NCBI GenBank assembly: GCA_000690595.2
Contig: JHUT02000010.1
Coordinates: 49,391-113,390, forward strand
DNA: 64,000 nucleotides
Direction: 5' to 3'
From: Natrinema mahii
Lineage (GTDB): Archaea > Halobacteriota > Halobacteria > Halobacteriales > Natrialbaceae
The notes beneath the pieces are model-generated. The model ran no database searches. It saw nothing but the letters and a program-made list of their open reading frames with translations, and was not told where the DNA came from. Below are positions 15,373 through 24,104 of the stretch, one piece after another. The position numbers and the translations under genes were made by a program. Every line of letters starts with the position of its first letter. Within the stretch, counting starts at the first letter, position 1.

Positions 15373-16365
15373 CTAGCTCCGAAGGCGGAACCCCCGACCG
15401 TCACCGAGGCCGGCGATACCGGCCCCGAAGGCGTAGGCGACCTTCTGGGCGCCCGCGCCGACGCGGGCTATCAGCGGGCGTTCGGGCTCGAACTCCTCGA
15501 TGACGACTTCATCGGTCTCGAGCCGGTCGGCCAGTTCGGCCTCGATCTCGCGGCGGGTACCGAGGTGGTCGACCAACGCCAGCTCGTGGGCCTGCTCCCC
15601 GAGGTAGATCCGCGCCTCCGTGTCGCGGACGAACTCCGGCTCTAAGTCGCGGCCGTCGCTGACCCGTTCGACGAACGTGTCGTAGTAGTCGTCGATGATT
15701 CCCTGCAGGTACTCGCGTTCCTCGTCCTCGAGGTCCTTCAGCGGAGTGCCGGCGTCTTTGAACTCGCCAGCGGCGAACCGTTCGTAGGAGAGGCCGACCT
15801 TCTCGGCCAGGTCGCTGGCGTTGACGCGGGAGCCGATGACGCCGATCGAGCCGACGATCGATCCCTCGCGGGCCCAGAGTTCGTCACAGCCGCTTGCGAT
15901 CCAGTAGCCGCCGCTGGCACAGACGTCGGTCGCGTAGGCGACGGTCGGGCCGTCGAAACGCTCGGCCGCGAGCCGGATGTCGTCGCTGGGGACAACCTCG
16001 CCACCGGGCGTGTTCAGCTTCAGGAGCAGCGCGTCGACGCTGTCGTCCTCGTCGGCGCGATCGATCTGGTCGACGACGTCGTCGGCCGGCGTCGCGCCCG
16101 GGCTCGTCGGCAGGGGCCCACCGCCGCCGTCGCGGCTGATCGGCCCCTCGACGGCGACTTCGGCGACGTCGTAACTTGGGTACAGCGAGCCGGCGATATT
16201 GCTCGTGAATCGCAGCCCCACGAGGGCGGCGGCGATCGCGACCAACACGCCGAACAGGTCCGTCAACGTCCTCGGATAAACGACGAACAGCGCGACCGCG
16301 ACCGCCGCGGACGCGAGCCCGCCGAGAGCGACCGTCAGGAGTCGCTCGGTCTCGTTACTGACCAT
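15373..16365 (-). CDS. sppA: Signal peptide peptidase SppA (S49 serine protease)
   Basis: A 330-residue membrane-anchored S49 protease that degrades released signal peptides. Two N-terminal hydrophobic segments (residues about 8-28 and 35-52) are followed by the protease domain. LLLKLNTPGGEV leads to the nucleophile serine in ASGGYWIAS, and the general-base lysine lies in AAGEFKDAGTPL, as in short archaeal and Bacillus SppA. I chose the ATG at 16365; a GTG three codons upstream is possible. It is divergent from the AT-rich islet that begins beyond it. Confidence 0.9.
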   Translation of the reverse strand: MVSNETERLLTVALGGLASAAVAVALFVVYPRTLTDLFGVLVAIAAALVGLRFTSNIAGSLYPSYDVAEVAVEGPISRDGGGGPLPTSPGATPADDVVDQIDRADEDDSVDALLLKLNTPGGEVVPSDDIRLAAERFDGPTVAYATDVCASGGYWIASGCDELWAREGSIVGSIGVIGSRVNASDLAEKVGLSYERFAAGEFKDAGTPLKDLEDEEREYLQGIIDDYYDTFVERVSDGRDLEPEFVRDTEARIYLGEQAHELALVDHLGTRREIEAELADRLETDEVVIEEFEPERPLIARVGAGAQKVAYAFGAGIAGLGDGRGFRLRS

Positions 16366-16585
16366 CGGTGACACCTCGAGTCATATATTGATAGCTGCGT
16401 GTGCGCTCCGTTAAGCGTTGGTGGTCCAAACTGAAGTTCAGTCAGTAACTATAGTAAGGACCGGTACCGTCCAATTCCCATATATTTGGGCCAGGAAAGT
16501 AGTTTATAATAGCTACGATACATTAACAGAATAGAAAATAGTGCTCAACAGATTACTTTCCATCCATGGTATTTCAGGTCGCAAT

Positions 16586-17248
16586 ATGAGAAAAAGAAGA
16601 ACGGTATTGCGCACGTGTGCATCGGGATTCACTTTGGGCATTGCCGCAGTCGGAAGCGGCGCAGCGCAATCAAACGACGAATGCGATGGGTGTAGTGTTG
16701 AAGTGGTCTCGGAAACAGAACAACAGAAGATAGTGGACGTAAGTATTGAAGGTGAAACATACAGATACCGAATTGATAAAAAGAGTACTTCGGTTCATCT
16801 CATAGAAGCGAACCCTCGTACCAATGTTGGTACTCAACAAGTCGACACTGATCTCGAAATCCTCCAAGAAACCGACCCTTGGGGGGATACTCTCGGTGAA
16901 TACTCGTTTCCTAGTGTCACAAAATACGAAGTCGGGGTTGCAGCAGTAGCAGGGGAAGATATTGGACAGGCAGTTGGGGGTGCAATTGGGGGTGTAATCT
17001 GTGCGGCTCTCCCCGGTGCGGGGTGGGGTGCAGCAGGGGTCTGTGGGGCCATTGGGAGCGTTATCATAGACTTCGATACGGCCGGGGACGAATTCACCGT
17101 GGGCCTTTGGGACGAAGCCAGCGACGGTCCAGTCGGTACCCCCCAAATTCGTATTGGTACTGCAGCAGGTCATGAATATTCGCATGAAGATCTCGAGGAA
17201 GCAGAGAGCGTTCCGGGATATCTCGCACTCGCCGACCCTAGTCCATAA
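16586..17248 (+). CDS. Tat-exported Gly-rich protein, halocin-like candidate
   Basis: A 220-residue protein with a twin-arginine leader (KRRTVLRT, then a hydrophobic stretch to about residue 27, AVGSGAAQ). The mature part starts with a CDGC pair. It is mostly beta-like to residue 110, then has a Gly/Ala-rich hydrophobic segment (about 117-162) with two more cysteines at about 139 and 153, and an acidic end. I do not recognise a family. Tat export, a glycine-rich membrane-active-looking segment, paired cysteines, low GC, and an adjoining small membrane protein together resemble bacteriocin or halocin loci. That function is inference. An upstream GTG at 16541 would add a poor leader. Confidence 0.65.
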   Translation: MRKRRTVLRTCASGFTLGIAAVGSGAAQSNDECDGCSVEVVSETEQQKIVDVSIEGETYRYRIDKKSTSVHLIEANPRTNVGTQQVDTDLEILQETDPWGDTLGEYSFPSVTKYEVGVAAVAGEDIGQAVGGAIGGVICAALPGAGWGAAGVCGAIGSVIIDFDTAGDEFTVGLWDEASDGPVGTPQIRIGTAAGHEYSHEDLEEAESVPGYLALADPSP

Positions 17249-17265
17249 GTCAGAGCTGAAACTAG

Positions 17266-17628
17266 ATGACTAATCACACATCACAGACAAGAACTACGTT
17301 CACCATGATTTTATCCGGGGTGGTGGCAACGGGGCTATATACGATCGCTACGGGGCAGGTAGTCGAAGTCGTGACGCCACTGCCTTACTTACTCGTCGCG
17401 GCCGCGCTCGGAACCCTCGGCGCTCTTATCGAGTATACACGGGAGAGTACGATCCTGAAAGCGACATGGGCAGTCGTAGCCGGCGGGACGATAGGGACAC
17501 TCATTTCCGATGAAACATGGTCCGAACTCCTTTTTGCGTTCTTCTTCGGCGGTTTGCTCGTCATGACTATGCTATACGTACTCGGAACACGGCGCTCGAA
17601 CTCGTCTCCGAGTACGACTGACACCTGA
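17266..17628 (+). CDS. Small four-helix membrane protein, possible immunity partner
   Basis: A 120-residue protein with four hydrophobic segments at about 12-32, 36-56, 61-82 and 86-107, and a Ser/Thr-rich C-terminus. No family recognised. It starts 17 nt after the exported protein's stop, so the two are co-transcribed. The same order and sizes occur at 4548-5179. An immunity or export-helper role is a hypothesis based on this arrangement. Confidence 0.7.
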   Translation: MTNHTSQTRTTFTMILSGVVATGLYTIATGQVVEVVTPLPYLLVAAALGTLGALIEYTRESTILKATWAVVAGGTIGTLISDETWSELLFAFFFGGLLVMTMLYVLGTRRSNSSPSTTDT

Positions 17629-17645
17629 CCTCCCGCTTTGCGATC

Positions 17646-17729
17646 TATAGTAGCTGCTGAAACGATTCACACACTGATCGCAACGCCGTCGTTCGATTAG
17701 GTGTGCAATGACTTTCAGCGGCTACTATA
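17646..17729. repeat. 84-bp palindromic repeat, copy A
   Basis: TATAGTAGCTGCTGAAA and TTTCAGCGGCTACTATA are the outer arms, with one G-T type mismatch. The inner part continues as an imperfect palindrome (CACACTGATCGC with GCGATC-like complement). It lies directly after the AT-rich islet. Same length and arm design as copies B, C and D. Confidence 0.85.
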
Positions 17730-17835
17730 TTTTGGTACTGTGAACTCGAGTCAGCTACGAATTCCGTAATTCGGATTGTACTGTGTTGCTGGTCTGGGAC
17801 GGTTACATCGACGTTTCGCGCTGGCAACGTGTCGG

Positions 17836-19197
17836 TCACCGCGTCCCGTCGTCCGCATCGCCGGACTGCGGTCCGGTCGGACCGCCGTCGGTCTGGGCCG
17901 GTTCTGTCGGCTCCGTCGCCGGGCGATCGATCGTCGGCGTCGCGCCGGTCGGCTCCGTCCCGTCGTCCCCTGTCTCGGCCGCCGCCTCGTCCGTCCCCGA
18001 TCGGCTCCCGAGCCACGTCCGAACGAGGTTGACGCCGTCCTGCACGAACGGCACCGGATCGTCGGCGACGGCGTAATCGAATCGGGGGTGGGCGACGAGC
18101 GACGTCGCGACCTCGCGGACGGCGGACCCGAGCGACGGTCGCTCGACCAGCGGATACTCCTCGGTCGCGACGCTGTGTACGTAGCTGAGTTCGCCCCGCA
18201 ACAGATGGCCGCCCATCCCGACCTCGTAGGTCGACTCCGACGCGATCGGCTCGCCGGTCGCCAGCTGCCAGTAGTAGTAGGGGAAGTCAGCGCCCGCCCG
18301 GACCGAGAACGGCAGCGAGGACCAGAACCGCGGGTTGATCTCCATCAGCTTGAACTCGCCGTCGGCCGGATCCCGCAGGAACTCCACCATCGCGAGTCCG
18401 TGCCACTCGAGTTCGTCGAGCAGCGCCCGCCCCGCGTCCTCGAGTTCCGGGATGAAGACCGACTCGCGATAGGCGCTCGGCCCGCCACAGTACTTCCAGC
18501 CCCGTCGCTGACAGTGCTGGAAGGTCGCGACCGGGTCACCGTGATCGTACAGCGCGAAGAAGCCGTACTCCGGCGAGTCCGGGATCCGTTCCTGGACCAG
18601 CGGCACGTGGCCCCGCGTGTCGATCTCGGCCTGCCGGTCCGGTTCCGTCCCCGAGGGCTGGTACTCGGTCGAGCCGATCGTCGCGTGCGCCGCGCTCGAG
18701 CCGAGATAGGCCGGCGCTGCGACGGTGTAGCGCGGTTTGACGATCGTCTCGCGGTCCCAGTCGTCCCACTCGTCGAGGAGGGCGGTCTCGGGGGCCGCGA
18801 CGCCGGCCGCGTCGGCGGCGGCGAAGAGGTCGACCCGGTCCTGGACACGGCGAAGGGTCTCGAACGTCGGCCACGGGGTCGCGACATCCGTCGCGAACTC
18901 GTCCCTGCGGTTCGCGAGGATGTAGACGTCTTCCTCGCGGACCGGGACGATCGTCTCGATATCGGGCCGTTCGGCGAGCGAGCGGAGGGCGTCGCCGTAC
19001 GCGGCGAGATCGGTCTCGGGGTCGGGCAGCCCCACGAACTCGTCGCGGTAGGCCGACGTCGCCGCCGGCGTCGATCGCGACTCGGAGCCCACGACGGTTC
19101 GAACGCCGTGCGGTCGAAGCGAGCGGCAACAGGCGACCGTACTCGGGGCGGCGATTCCCGGCACGAGAACGCTCGCGTCCTCCCTGTGACGTTGCAT
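17836..19197 (-). CDS. ATP-grasp family ligase
   Basis: A 453-residue protein of the ATP-grasp superfamily. The N-terminal 100 residues form the pre-ATP Rossmann part, and TIVKPRYTVAAPAYLGS contains the ATP-binding lysine. The end of the grasp domain has MVEFLRDPADGEFKLMEINPRFWSS with the metal-binding Glu and Asn. The last 60 residues are a Thr/Asp/Gly/Pro-rich tail. Such stand-alone carboxylate-amine ligases resemble carbamoyl-phosphate-synthase-like proteins that modify small molecules, but the substrate is unknown. I start at the ATG at 19197 because the extension to 19308 does not fit the fold. Confidence 0.85.
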   Translation of the reverse strand: MQRHREDASVLVPGIAAPSTVACCRSLRPHGVRTVVGSESRSTPAATSAYRDEFVGLPDPETDLAAYGDALRSLAERPDIETIVPVREEDVYILANRRDEFATDVATPWPTFETLRRVQDRVDLFAAADAAGVAAPETALLDEWDDWDRETIVKPRYTVAAPAYLGSSAAHATIGSTEYQPSGTEPDRQAEIDTRGHVPLVQERIPDSPEYGFFALYDHGDPVATFQHCQRRGWKYCGGPSAYRESVFIPELEDAGRALLDELEWHGLAMVEFLRDPADGEFKLMEINPRFWSSLPFSVRAGADFPYYYWQLATGEPIASESTYEVGMGGHLLRGELSYVHSVATEEYPLVERPSLGSAVREVATSLVAHPRFDYAVADDPVPFVQDGVNLVRTWLGSRSGTDEAAAETGDDGTEPTGATPTIDRPATEPTEPAQTDGGPTGPQSGDADDGTR

Positions 19198-19665
19198 GAA
19201 CAGCGACTGAGGATGGCCGGTTCCATTGTTATAGATCGGGTACAGCGCCGGGACGACGACACCACCGGCTCGGCTCTCGACCAGTGGCTGTAGGCGTGGA
19301 CTACCCACGGCCGGTACCGAGACTCCCCTCGCCCGGACGGCAACGGCAGCGCGACCGCGCGCCGCGAGTCGAACCCGTCGATTTCGGCGGCCGACGGCCG
19401 ATAGCAGGCGCTAGGGCGGCGCTACAGGACCCGTACGTCACTCCTATCGACACGACACCGGGCCGGCAGCGTCACGGGCGGGACGAGCCGCCGGCCGGCG
19501 AGGCGGGGGACTGCCGTGGACAGGGCGGCCGACCGAGAGACAGGTACGGTCCCGCCGCTCGATCGCGGTCCCGAAGCCGATAGCGGCTCGTCGTAGCCGC
19601 CGCTCGAGGGACTCGAGAGCCCCGAAGATTCGGGGGAGAAAAACCGCGGGGTAGACGGAATCGAC
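19198..19665. other. Intergenic, no feature recognised
   Basis: About 470 bp upstream of the ATP-grasp gene and downstream of the coiled-coil gene (both minus strand). The open frame from 19284 has Arg/Pro/Gly shadow-like composition. I see no hairpin array or repeat. Confidence 0.6.
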
Positions 19666-20547
19666 TTAGAGCAGTCCCGTCTTCTGGAGCTTCATCAGGT
19701 CCTCGGTGTCGAGGGTTTCGCCTTCCTTGAACTTCTGGTAGATCTCCTCGGCCTCTTCCTTGGCCTCTTCTTTCTTCTTGTCGCGCTCGGACTTGCGCTC
19801 TTCTTCCTCTTTCTTGTCCAGTTCGCGCAGGCGCTTCTGGACGCGGACGAAGTCCTCGTGGTGGCGGTCGGCGGCTTCCTGGGCCTCGACGAACTTCTCG
19901 TGCATCTCGTCGGCCTCGTCACGGATGTCGTCGGCCTCCCGATAGGCCTCGATCATCTGGTTGTGATGTTCCTGGGCCTTGTCGGCGAGTTCCGTGACCT
20001 TCTGGTGGTGCTGGGAGGCTTCCGATCGCACTTCCTCGGCCTCCTCGACGAGTTCTTCGAGGTCTTCGTTCTGATCGAGCTTCTGCTTGCGCTCCTCGTA
20101 CTCCTCGCGCTTTGACTCGATCTTCTCGATGAGTTCCTGCTCTTCCTCGCTCGAGAGGACCTCGGTCTGCTGTTTGAACTCGAGGTCTTCGATCTCCTCC
20201 TCGAGGTCCTCGAGGTCCTTGCCCTCGTCGAGCTCCATGTCCGATTTGAGCTGCTCGACCTTGTCGAACAGTTCGTTGGCCTCGGCGTTGAGCTCGTTGC
20301 GGCTCTCCTTGTGTTCCTGGACCTGCTCGTTGAGCTCGTCGCGTTTCTCGCGATGCTCCTGGGCTTCGTCGACTTTCTCGCGAGTCTTCGCGTTGAGCTC
20401 GTCGCGTTTGGAAGCCCGGTCAGAAGCCATCTGGTTCAGCTCGTTGCGCCGGTCTCGCAGTTGACCGGCCATCTTGATGAGCTGTCCTTTCGATTTGTTC
20501 TCTAGGTCGTCCTCTGTCAGTTCGATGTTCTTCGATTCGTCTACCAT
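19666..20547 (-). CDS. Long coiled-coil protein
   Basis: A 293-residue, highly charged protein predicted to be alpha-helical coiled coil from about residue 15 to 265, with repeated RDELN/RNELN heptads early on. It ends in a short conserved-looking tail (GETLDTEDLMKLQKTGLL). It resembles the COG1340-type coiled-coil proteins of archaea, whose function is unknown; a structural or chromosome-associated role is sometimes supposed. No membrane segment is present. The ATG at 20547 is followed by the conserved-looking start. A TATA-like box lies far upstream, implying a long 5' leader. Confidence 0.85.
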   Translation of the reverse strand: MVDESKNIELTEDDLENKSKGQLIKMAGQLRDRRNELNQMASDRASKRDELNAKTREKVDEAQEHREKRDELNEQVQEHKESRNELNAEANELFDKVEQLKSDMELDEGKDLEDLEEEIEDLEFKQQTEVLSSEEEQELIEKIESKREEYEERKQKLDQNEDLEELVEEAEEVRSEASQHHQKVTELADKAQEHHNQMIEAYREADDIRDEADEMHEKFVEAQEAADRHHEDFVRVQKRLRELDKKEEEERKSERDKKKEEAKEEAEEIYQKFKEGETLDTEDLMKLQKTGLL

Positions 20548-20860
20548 GTTACTCAAACCTCTGTGCCATACCCGCACCGGGAAGCCGACCGGCCGGCCGT
20601 CCGAGCCGATCGCCGGCGATTCGGCGATCGGTTCGGCAGTAGCCGGCGGGCCGTTCGAAGCGACTGCTCACGATCTGCGAAACCTCGGTGAATAAGATTT
20701 CCTGTCATCGATCGTCGAGCGATACGCGCCCCGGTGGCGTTCTGGTGACTGCTACTACTGTCGCCTCTAATTTAAACCTACCGGTACCCCAACCCCTGAA
20801 AACGGTTAGCAGGGACCTCGTCTCGCCCCGTTAGCCCGTGACATGGGGAGCCGAACGGAG
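20548..20860. other. Intergenic, possible long leader of the coiled-coil gene
   Basis: No gene seen. An inverted repeat near 20605-20631 (CCGATCGCC with GGCGATCGG) lies just upstream of the coiled-coil ATG. A strong AT-rich TATA-like word sits at 20768-20776. Confidence 0.55.
20768..20776 (-). promoter_or_regulatory. TATA-like box, candidate promoter of coiled-coil gene
   Basis: Read on the minus strand, TTTAAATTA is the best TATA-like word upstream of the gene starting at 20547. Transcription from it would begin near 20745 and give a leader of about 195 nt, unusual in haloarchaea. Confidence 0.35.
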
Positions 20861-22738
20861 TTATAAATAGTACCGGTTACGGACCGCCCGATCGCCGACG
20901 GCGACCTCGAGGTCGACCCGATCCGCGTCGGGCGGAATCCGGGCCGTTCCGGCGGAGGCCGTCTCGAGGGGGTCGACATCGACCGTCGTCGCGGCCATCT
21001 CTTCGCCCGCCCGCCAGCCGACGGTCGCCTCGACGGCCTCGTGGCTGTCGTTACAGAGCGTGATCCCGGCGGTCCCCGGCGTCGGCGGCCCGTCGAGGAC
21101 CGCCTGAATCGGCTCGTAGGACTGCGCGATCGCTGCGGCGGCCCGCTTTGGCTCACCGTCGGCGGTGTGAACGCCCATGCCCCCGCCCGATGCGGGGTCG
21201 CGAAGCGTCGACGCCGCGAGGACGCCACATTCCCGCCGGCGGAGCGTCTCGGCGACCGTTTTCAGGATCCGTGCCTGCTCGCGCTGTGAGTCCGCGGCGT
21301 CGGCCCCGTCGGCGAGCAGCGCCGGCTCGAGTCCCGGTATCGTCGCCGGGTCGGCCTCATCGGTTGTGAGCGATCCAGCGCCGAATCGGCCGACCACCTC
21401 ACCGAGCGACGGGTAGGTCTCGAGCAGCCAGTCGATATCGGCGGCCGCGAGATATCGCCAGCCGGGAAAGAGATGTGCCGCGTCGGGGTCGGTTCCCGGG
21501 GGGCCGGCCACCGACACGACCGGCAGTTCGTCGGGGAGGGTCTCGGCGATCTCGTCCGCCGGTTCCCGATCGACCGACGCCCGCCACGCCCGGTACCGGA
21601 CGGCGAGTTTCGCGAGCAGGCCCGTCCCCAGCGGCTCCGCGTACGGATCGGTCGGCCGGTCCTGGACGCCGTACATCGCGAGGCTGGGGTGGCCGCCGTA
21701 CGCCTCGGCCAGCGCCGTCGCCAGTTCGGTCCCCCGCTCGACCGGGAGATCGGCCCCGCAGGCCGGCAGGTCCTGCCAGACCAGCACTCCGGCCTCGTCG
21801 CAGGCCTCGTAGAACGACGGGGACGGGACGTGACCGCGCGCCCGAAGCAGCGTCGCGTTCGCGTCGACCGCCCGGTCGACGTCTGCACGGGGATCGCCGC
21901 CGGGAAGCCGCGTGAACCCGCGGGCCCGCACCCGCCTGCCGTTGACCAGCAGGCCCTCGTCGTCGCGCTCGACGCGGCGCAGTCCGACCGTCCGCTCGCG
22001 GGTATCACCCTCGAGTTTCGCCCGGACGGTGTAGCGGTCCTGCGGGCCGTACTCGCGGGGCCACCACAGCGAGGGCTCCCTGATCGTGAGCGTCCGCGAG
22101 ACGGTGGTCCGTTCCCCCGCCTCGGCCTGCACCGGCACCCGCTCCATGGCCGCGCCGCCGCGAAAGCCCTCGGGCCGCAGCGACAGCGTTACGGCGTCGT
22201 CGATGGCCGCACCCGCGTCGACCTCGAGGGTCACGTCGATCGCGGCCCCCTCGCTCGCGTCGCCCGCCGACACCGGCCCCAGTCGCGGACGGGCCTCGAA
22301 CGATCGCAGGAACGTCCGGGGGCGGGACTCGACCGCGACGCCCCAGCGGATCCCGGGCGTGTCGAACCGATCGGGGACCGCGTCGGTCGCGTGAATCCCC
22401 GCGAACGAGTCGGGGGGCTCGCAGACGACGAGCAGTTCGTTCTCCGGGCGGGGCTCGAACTCGAAGCGGGTCGGCACGAACGGGTGGTCCTGGCTCCCCA
22501 GCCGCGAGCCGTTCAGCCAGATTTCGGCCGGGCCGTCCGTACCGCGGACCGCGAGCAGCGCCCGTTCGGACGCTTCGTCTCGTGGGTCCGGAACCATCGT
22601 GCGATAGGCGATCGGGCCGTCCGCATCGGCGAACGCCGCGGGACGGCCGGGAATCGATACCGGTTGCCACCTTTCGACGGCCGGCGGATCGTCACCGCCG
22701 GGATCGGTGACGACCCCGGCGGTCCAGTCGTCGGTCAT
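20861..22738 (-). CDS. GH2-like protein, probably catalytically inactive
   Basis: A 625-residue protein with glycoside hydrolase family 2 organisation. There is a jelly-roll domain (WLNGSRLGSQDHPFVP, residues about 70-150), an immunoglobulin-like domain (about 155-270, ending in SLWWPREYGPQDRY), and a TIM-barrel-like domain starting LLVNGRRVRARGFTRLPGGDP. A further Ig-like domain closes the C-terminus. The site normally reading HPSIxxWxxxNE here reads HPSLAMYGVQD, and the nucleophile motif SE[FY]G reads GRFG. Both catalytic glutamates thus appear replaced. It may bind rather than cut glycans. The start ATG at 22738 follows a leader that does not fit the fold. Confidence 0.75.
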   Translation of the reverse strand: MTDDWTAGVVTDPGGDDPPAVERWQPVSIPGRPAAFADADGPIAYRTMVPDPRDEASERALLAVRGTDGPAEIWLNGSRLGSQDHPFVPTRFEFEPRPENELLVVCEPPDSFAGIHATDAVPDRFDTPGIRWGVAVESRPRTFLRSFEARPRLGPVSAGDASEGAAIDVTLEVDAGAAIDDAVTLSLRPEGFRGGAAMERVPVQAEAGERTTVSRTLTIREPSLWWPREYGPQDRYTVRAKLEGDTRERTVGLRRVERDDEGLLVNGRRVRARGFTRLPGGDPRADVDRAVDANATLLRARGHVPSPSFYEACDEAGVLVWQDLPACGADLPVERGTELATALAEAYGGHPSLAMYGVQDRPTDPYAEPLGTGLLAKLAVRYRAWRASVDREPADEIAETLPDELPVVSVAGPPGTDPDAAHLFPGWRYLAAADIDWLLETYPSLGEVVGRFGAGSLTTDEADPATIPGLEPALLADGADAADSQREQARILKTVAETLRRRECGVLAASTLRDPASGGGMGVHTADGEPKRAAAAIAQSYEPIQAVLDGPPTPGTAGITLCNDSHEAVEATVGWRAGEEMAATTVDVDPLETASAGTARIPPDADRVDLEVAVGDRAVRNRYYL

Positions 22739-22861
22739 TACACCGGAGAGTGAACCCGAGATAAAAAGCCCTTCCGACGGTTCAGACGGGTTGGTGTGCC
22801 GATTCCCGTGCAACCACAGAGCGGTCGTGATCGCACCGATACTGACGGACAGTAGGCCGTC

Positions 22862-23944
22862 TCAGAACAGGTTCTCGAGCCGGTCGTCGGCGAACTCCGC
22901 GGCGTGATCGGTCGACTCCGCCTCCTGAGCCTCTTTGGCCTCGCGGGCACGCTCCATGAACGCCTGCACCCGATCGGACCGCTCCGCGCCGCCGAGCAGC
23001 ACCAGCGCGCCCAGCCGGTCGCTGTCGAGCGGGAAGTCACCGCCCCGGACCTGCATGCTGCCGGTCTCGTCCTCGAGCCAGCGCCGGGCGCGCTCGACGC
23101 CCTTGCGCGGGATGGCGTCGGGCTGGCCGGCGATGACCAGCAAGGCGGAGTCGGCCGTGGTCGCGTCGGGCAGGCTCGTCCCGGTCAACAGCGCCTGCCG
23201 AGAGACGGTCATCGCGGTGTTGATGTTCTCTGCGCTGTCGTCGCTTGCCACCTCGGTCGCGTAGCCAAGCGCCGCGACCCCGCCCGCGCGGAGGGTGTTG
23301 ATAACCTCGCTCGAGTCGACCACGCTTTCGCCGACCCCCTCGACGGCTTCCCCGGAGGCAAAGAGCAGGCCGACCCGTTTGGCGATCCGGTCGTTGATCG
23401 TCTCGAAGGCCCCTTCGACGCTCTCGCCCTGTTCGTGCCAGGCGTCGTTGTCGATCAACAGCGTCGAGTCGGCTTCCCGTAGCAGCGTCTTCAGCGAGCG
23501 GCCGGCGTTTGCCTGATACAACGCCCCCTCGTTGCGCCCGGGCAACACGCCCAGCGCGTAGACGGGCACGTCGTAGACCTGCTGGAGGTTGTGGACCAAC
23601 ACCGGCGCGCCGCCGCTGCCGGTGCCGCCGCCCAGTCCGGCGACGACGACGATCGCCTCGGCGCTCGAGGTCACGCGGCCGTCGAGCGCGCCGAGTACTT
23701 GCTGGATGTCGGCCTGCATCACTTCCGTGCCGAGTTCGTTGTCGCCGCCGACGCCGTGGCCGTTGACGCGGTCGGCACCGATCAGCTTCGTGTCGACGAC
23801 GTCGAGGGACTGGAGGTCTGGCTTCGCGGAGTTGACGGCCAGGGCACCCTGGACGGCTCCGAAGTCCATGGTCGCGTCGAACTTCGCGAGCCGCTCGGTG
23901 ATCTTCCCACCGGCCTGACCGACCCCGATCAGGGCTACTTTCAT
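22862..23944 (-). CDS. cetZ: CetZ tubulin-like cytoskeletal protein
   Basis: A 360-residue GTPase of the tubulin/FtsZ superfamily, CetZ group. MKVALIGVGQAGGK starts the Rossmann core, and GLGGGTGSGGAPV near residue 100 is the tubulin signature loop. The glycine-rich loop is followed by NNAW-like IDNDAWHEQGESVEGAFETIN, which contains the base-binding and helix residues seen in CetZ. CetZ proteins polymerise and shape haloarchaeal cells. The acidic C-terminus ends in LENLF. The ATG at 23944 is unambiguous, since the frame upstream is antisense shadow. Haloarchaea usually have several paralogues; which one this is cannot be told here. Confidence 0.93.
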   Translation of the reverse strand: MKVALIGVGQAGGKITERLAKFDATMDFGAVQGALAVNSAKPDLQSLDVVDTKLIGADRVNGHGVGGDNELGTEVMQADIQQVLGALDGRVTSSAEAIVVVAGLGGGTGSGGAPVLVHNLQQVYDVPVYALGVLPGRNEGALYQANAGRSLKTLLREADSTLLIDNDAWHEQGESVEGAFETINDRIAKRVGLLFASGEAVEGVGESVVDSSEVINTLRAGGVAALGYATEVASDDSAENINTAMTVSRQALLTGTSLPDATTADSALLVIAGQPDAIPRKGVERARRWLEDETGSMQVRGGDFPLDSDRLGALVLLGGAERSDRVQAFMERAREAKEAQEAESTDHAAEFADDRLENLF

Positions 23945-24104
23945 ATCAGTTTCATATGGGAGGGGGCTGTTTAACGTTCCGGTAATTTGAGACGTGGATC
24001 GGCGTGCGGCGACCGCACGACCGATGCGCCCGAGATGGGGGATATCGACGGGCCGATCGCCGCAGTTCACAATACATTTGTGGGGCATTCCCGTCGGATC
24101 GGGT

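Noticed and set aside
13942..15645. Plus-strand 567-codon frame opposite DUF373
   Set aside because: Antisense shadow; the minus strand encodes a clear DUF373 protein with membrane helices.
17646..17729. CRISPR repeat interpretation of the 84-bp repeats
   Set aside because: Copies are kilobases apart, palindromic over their full length and have no regular spacers or cas genes.
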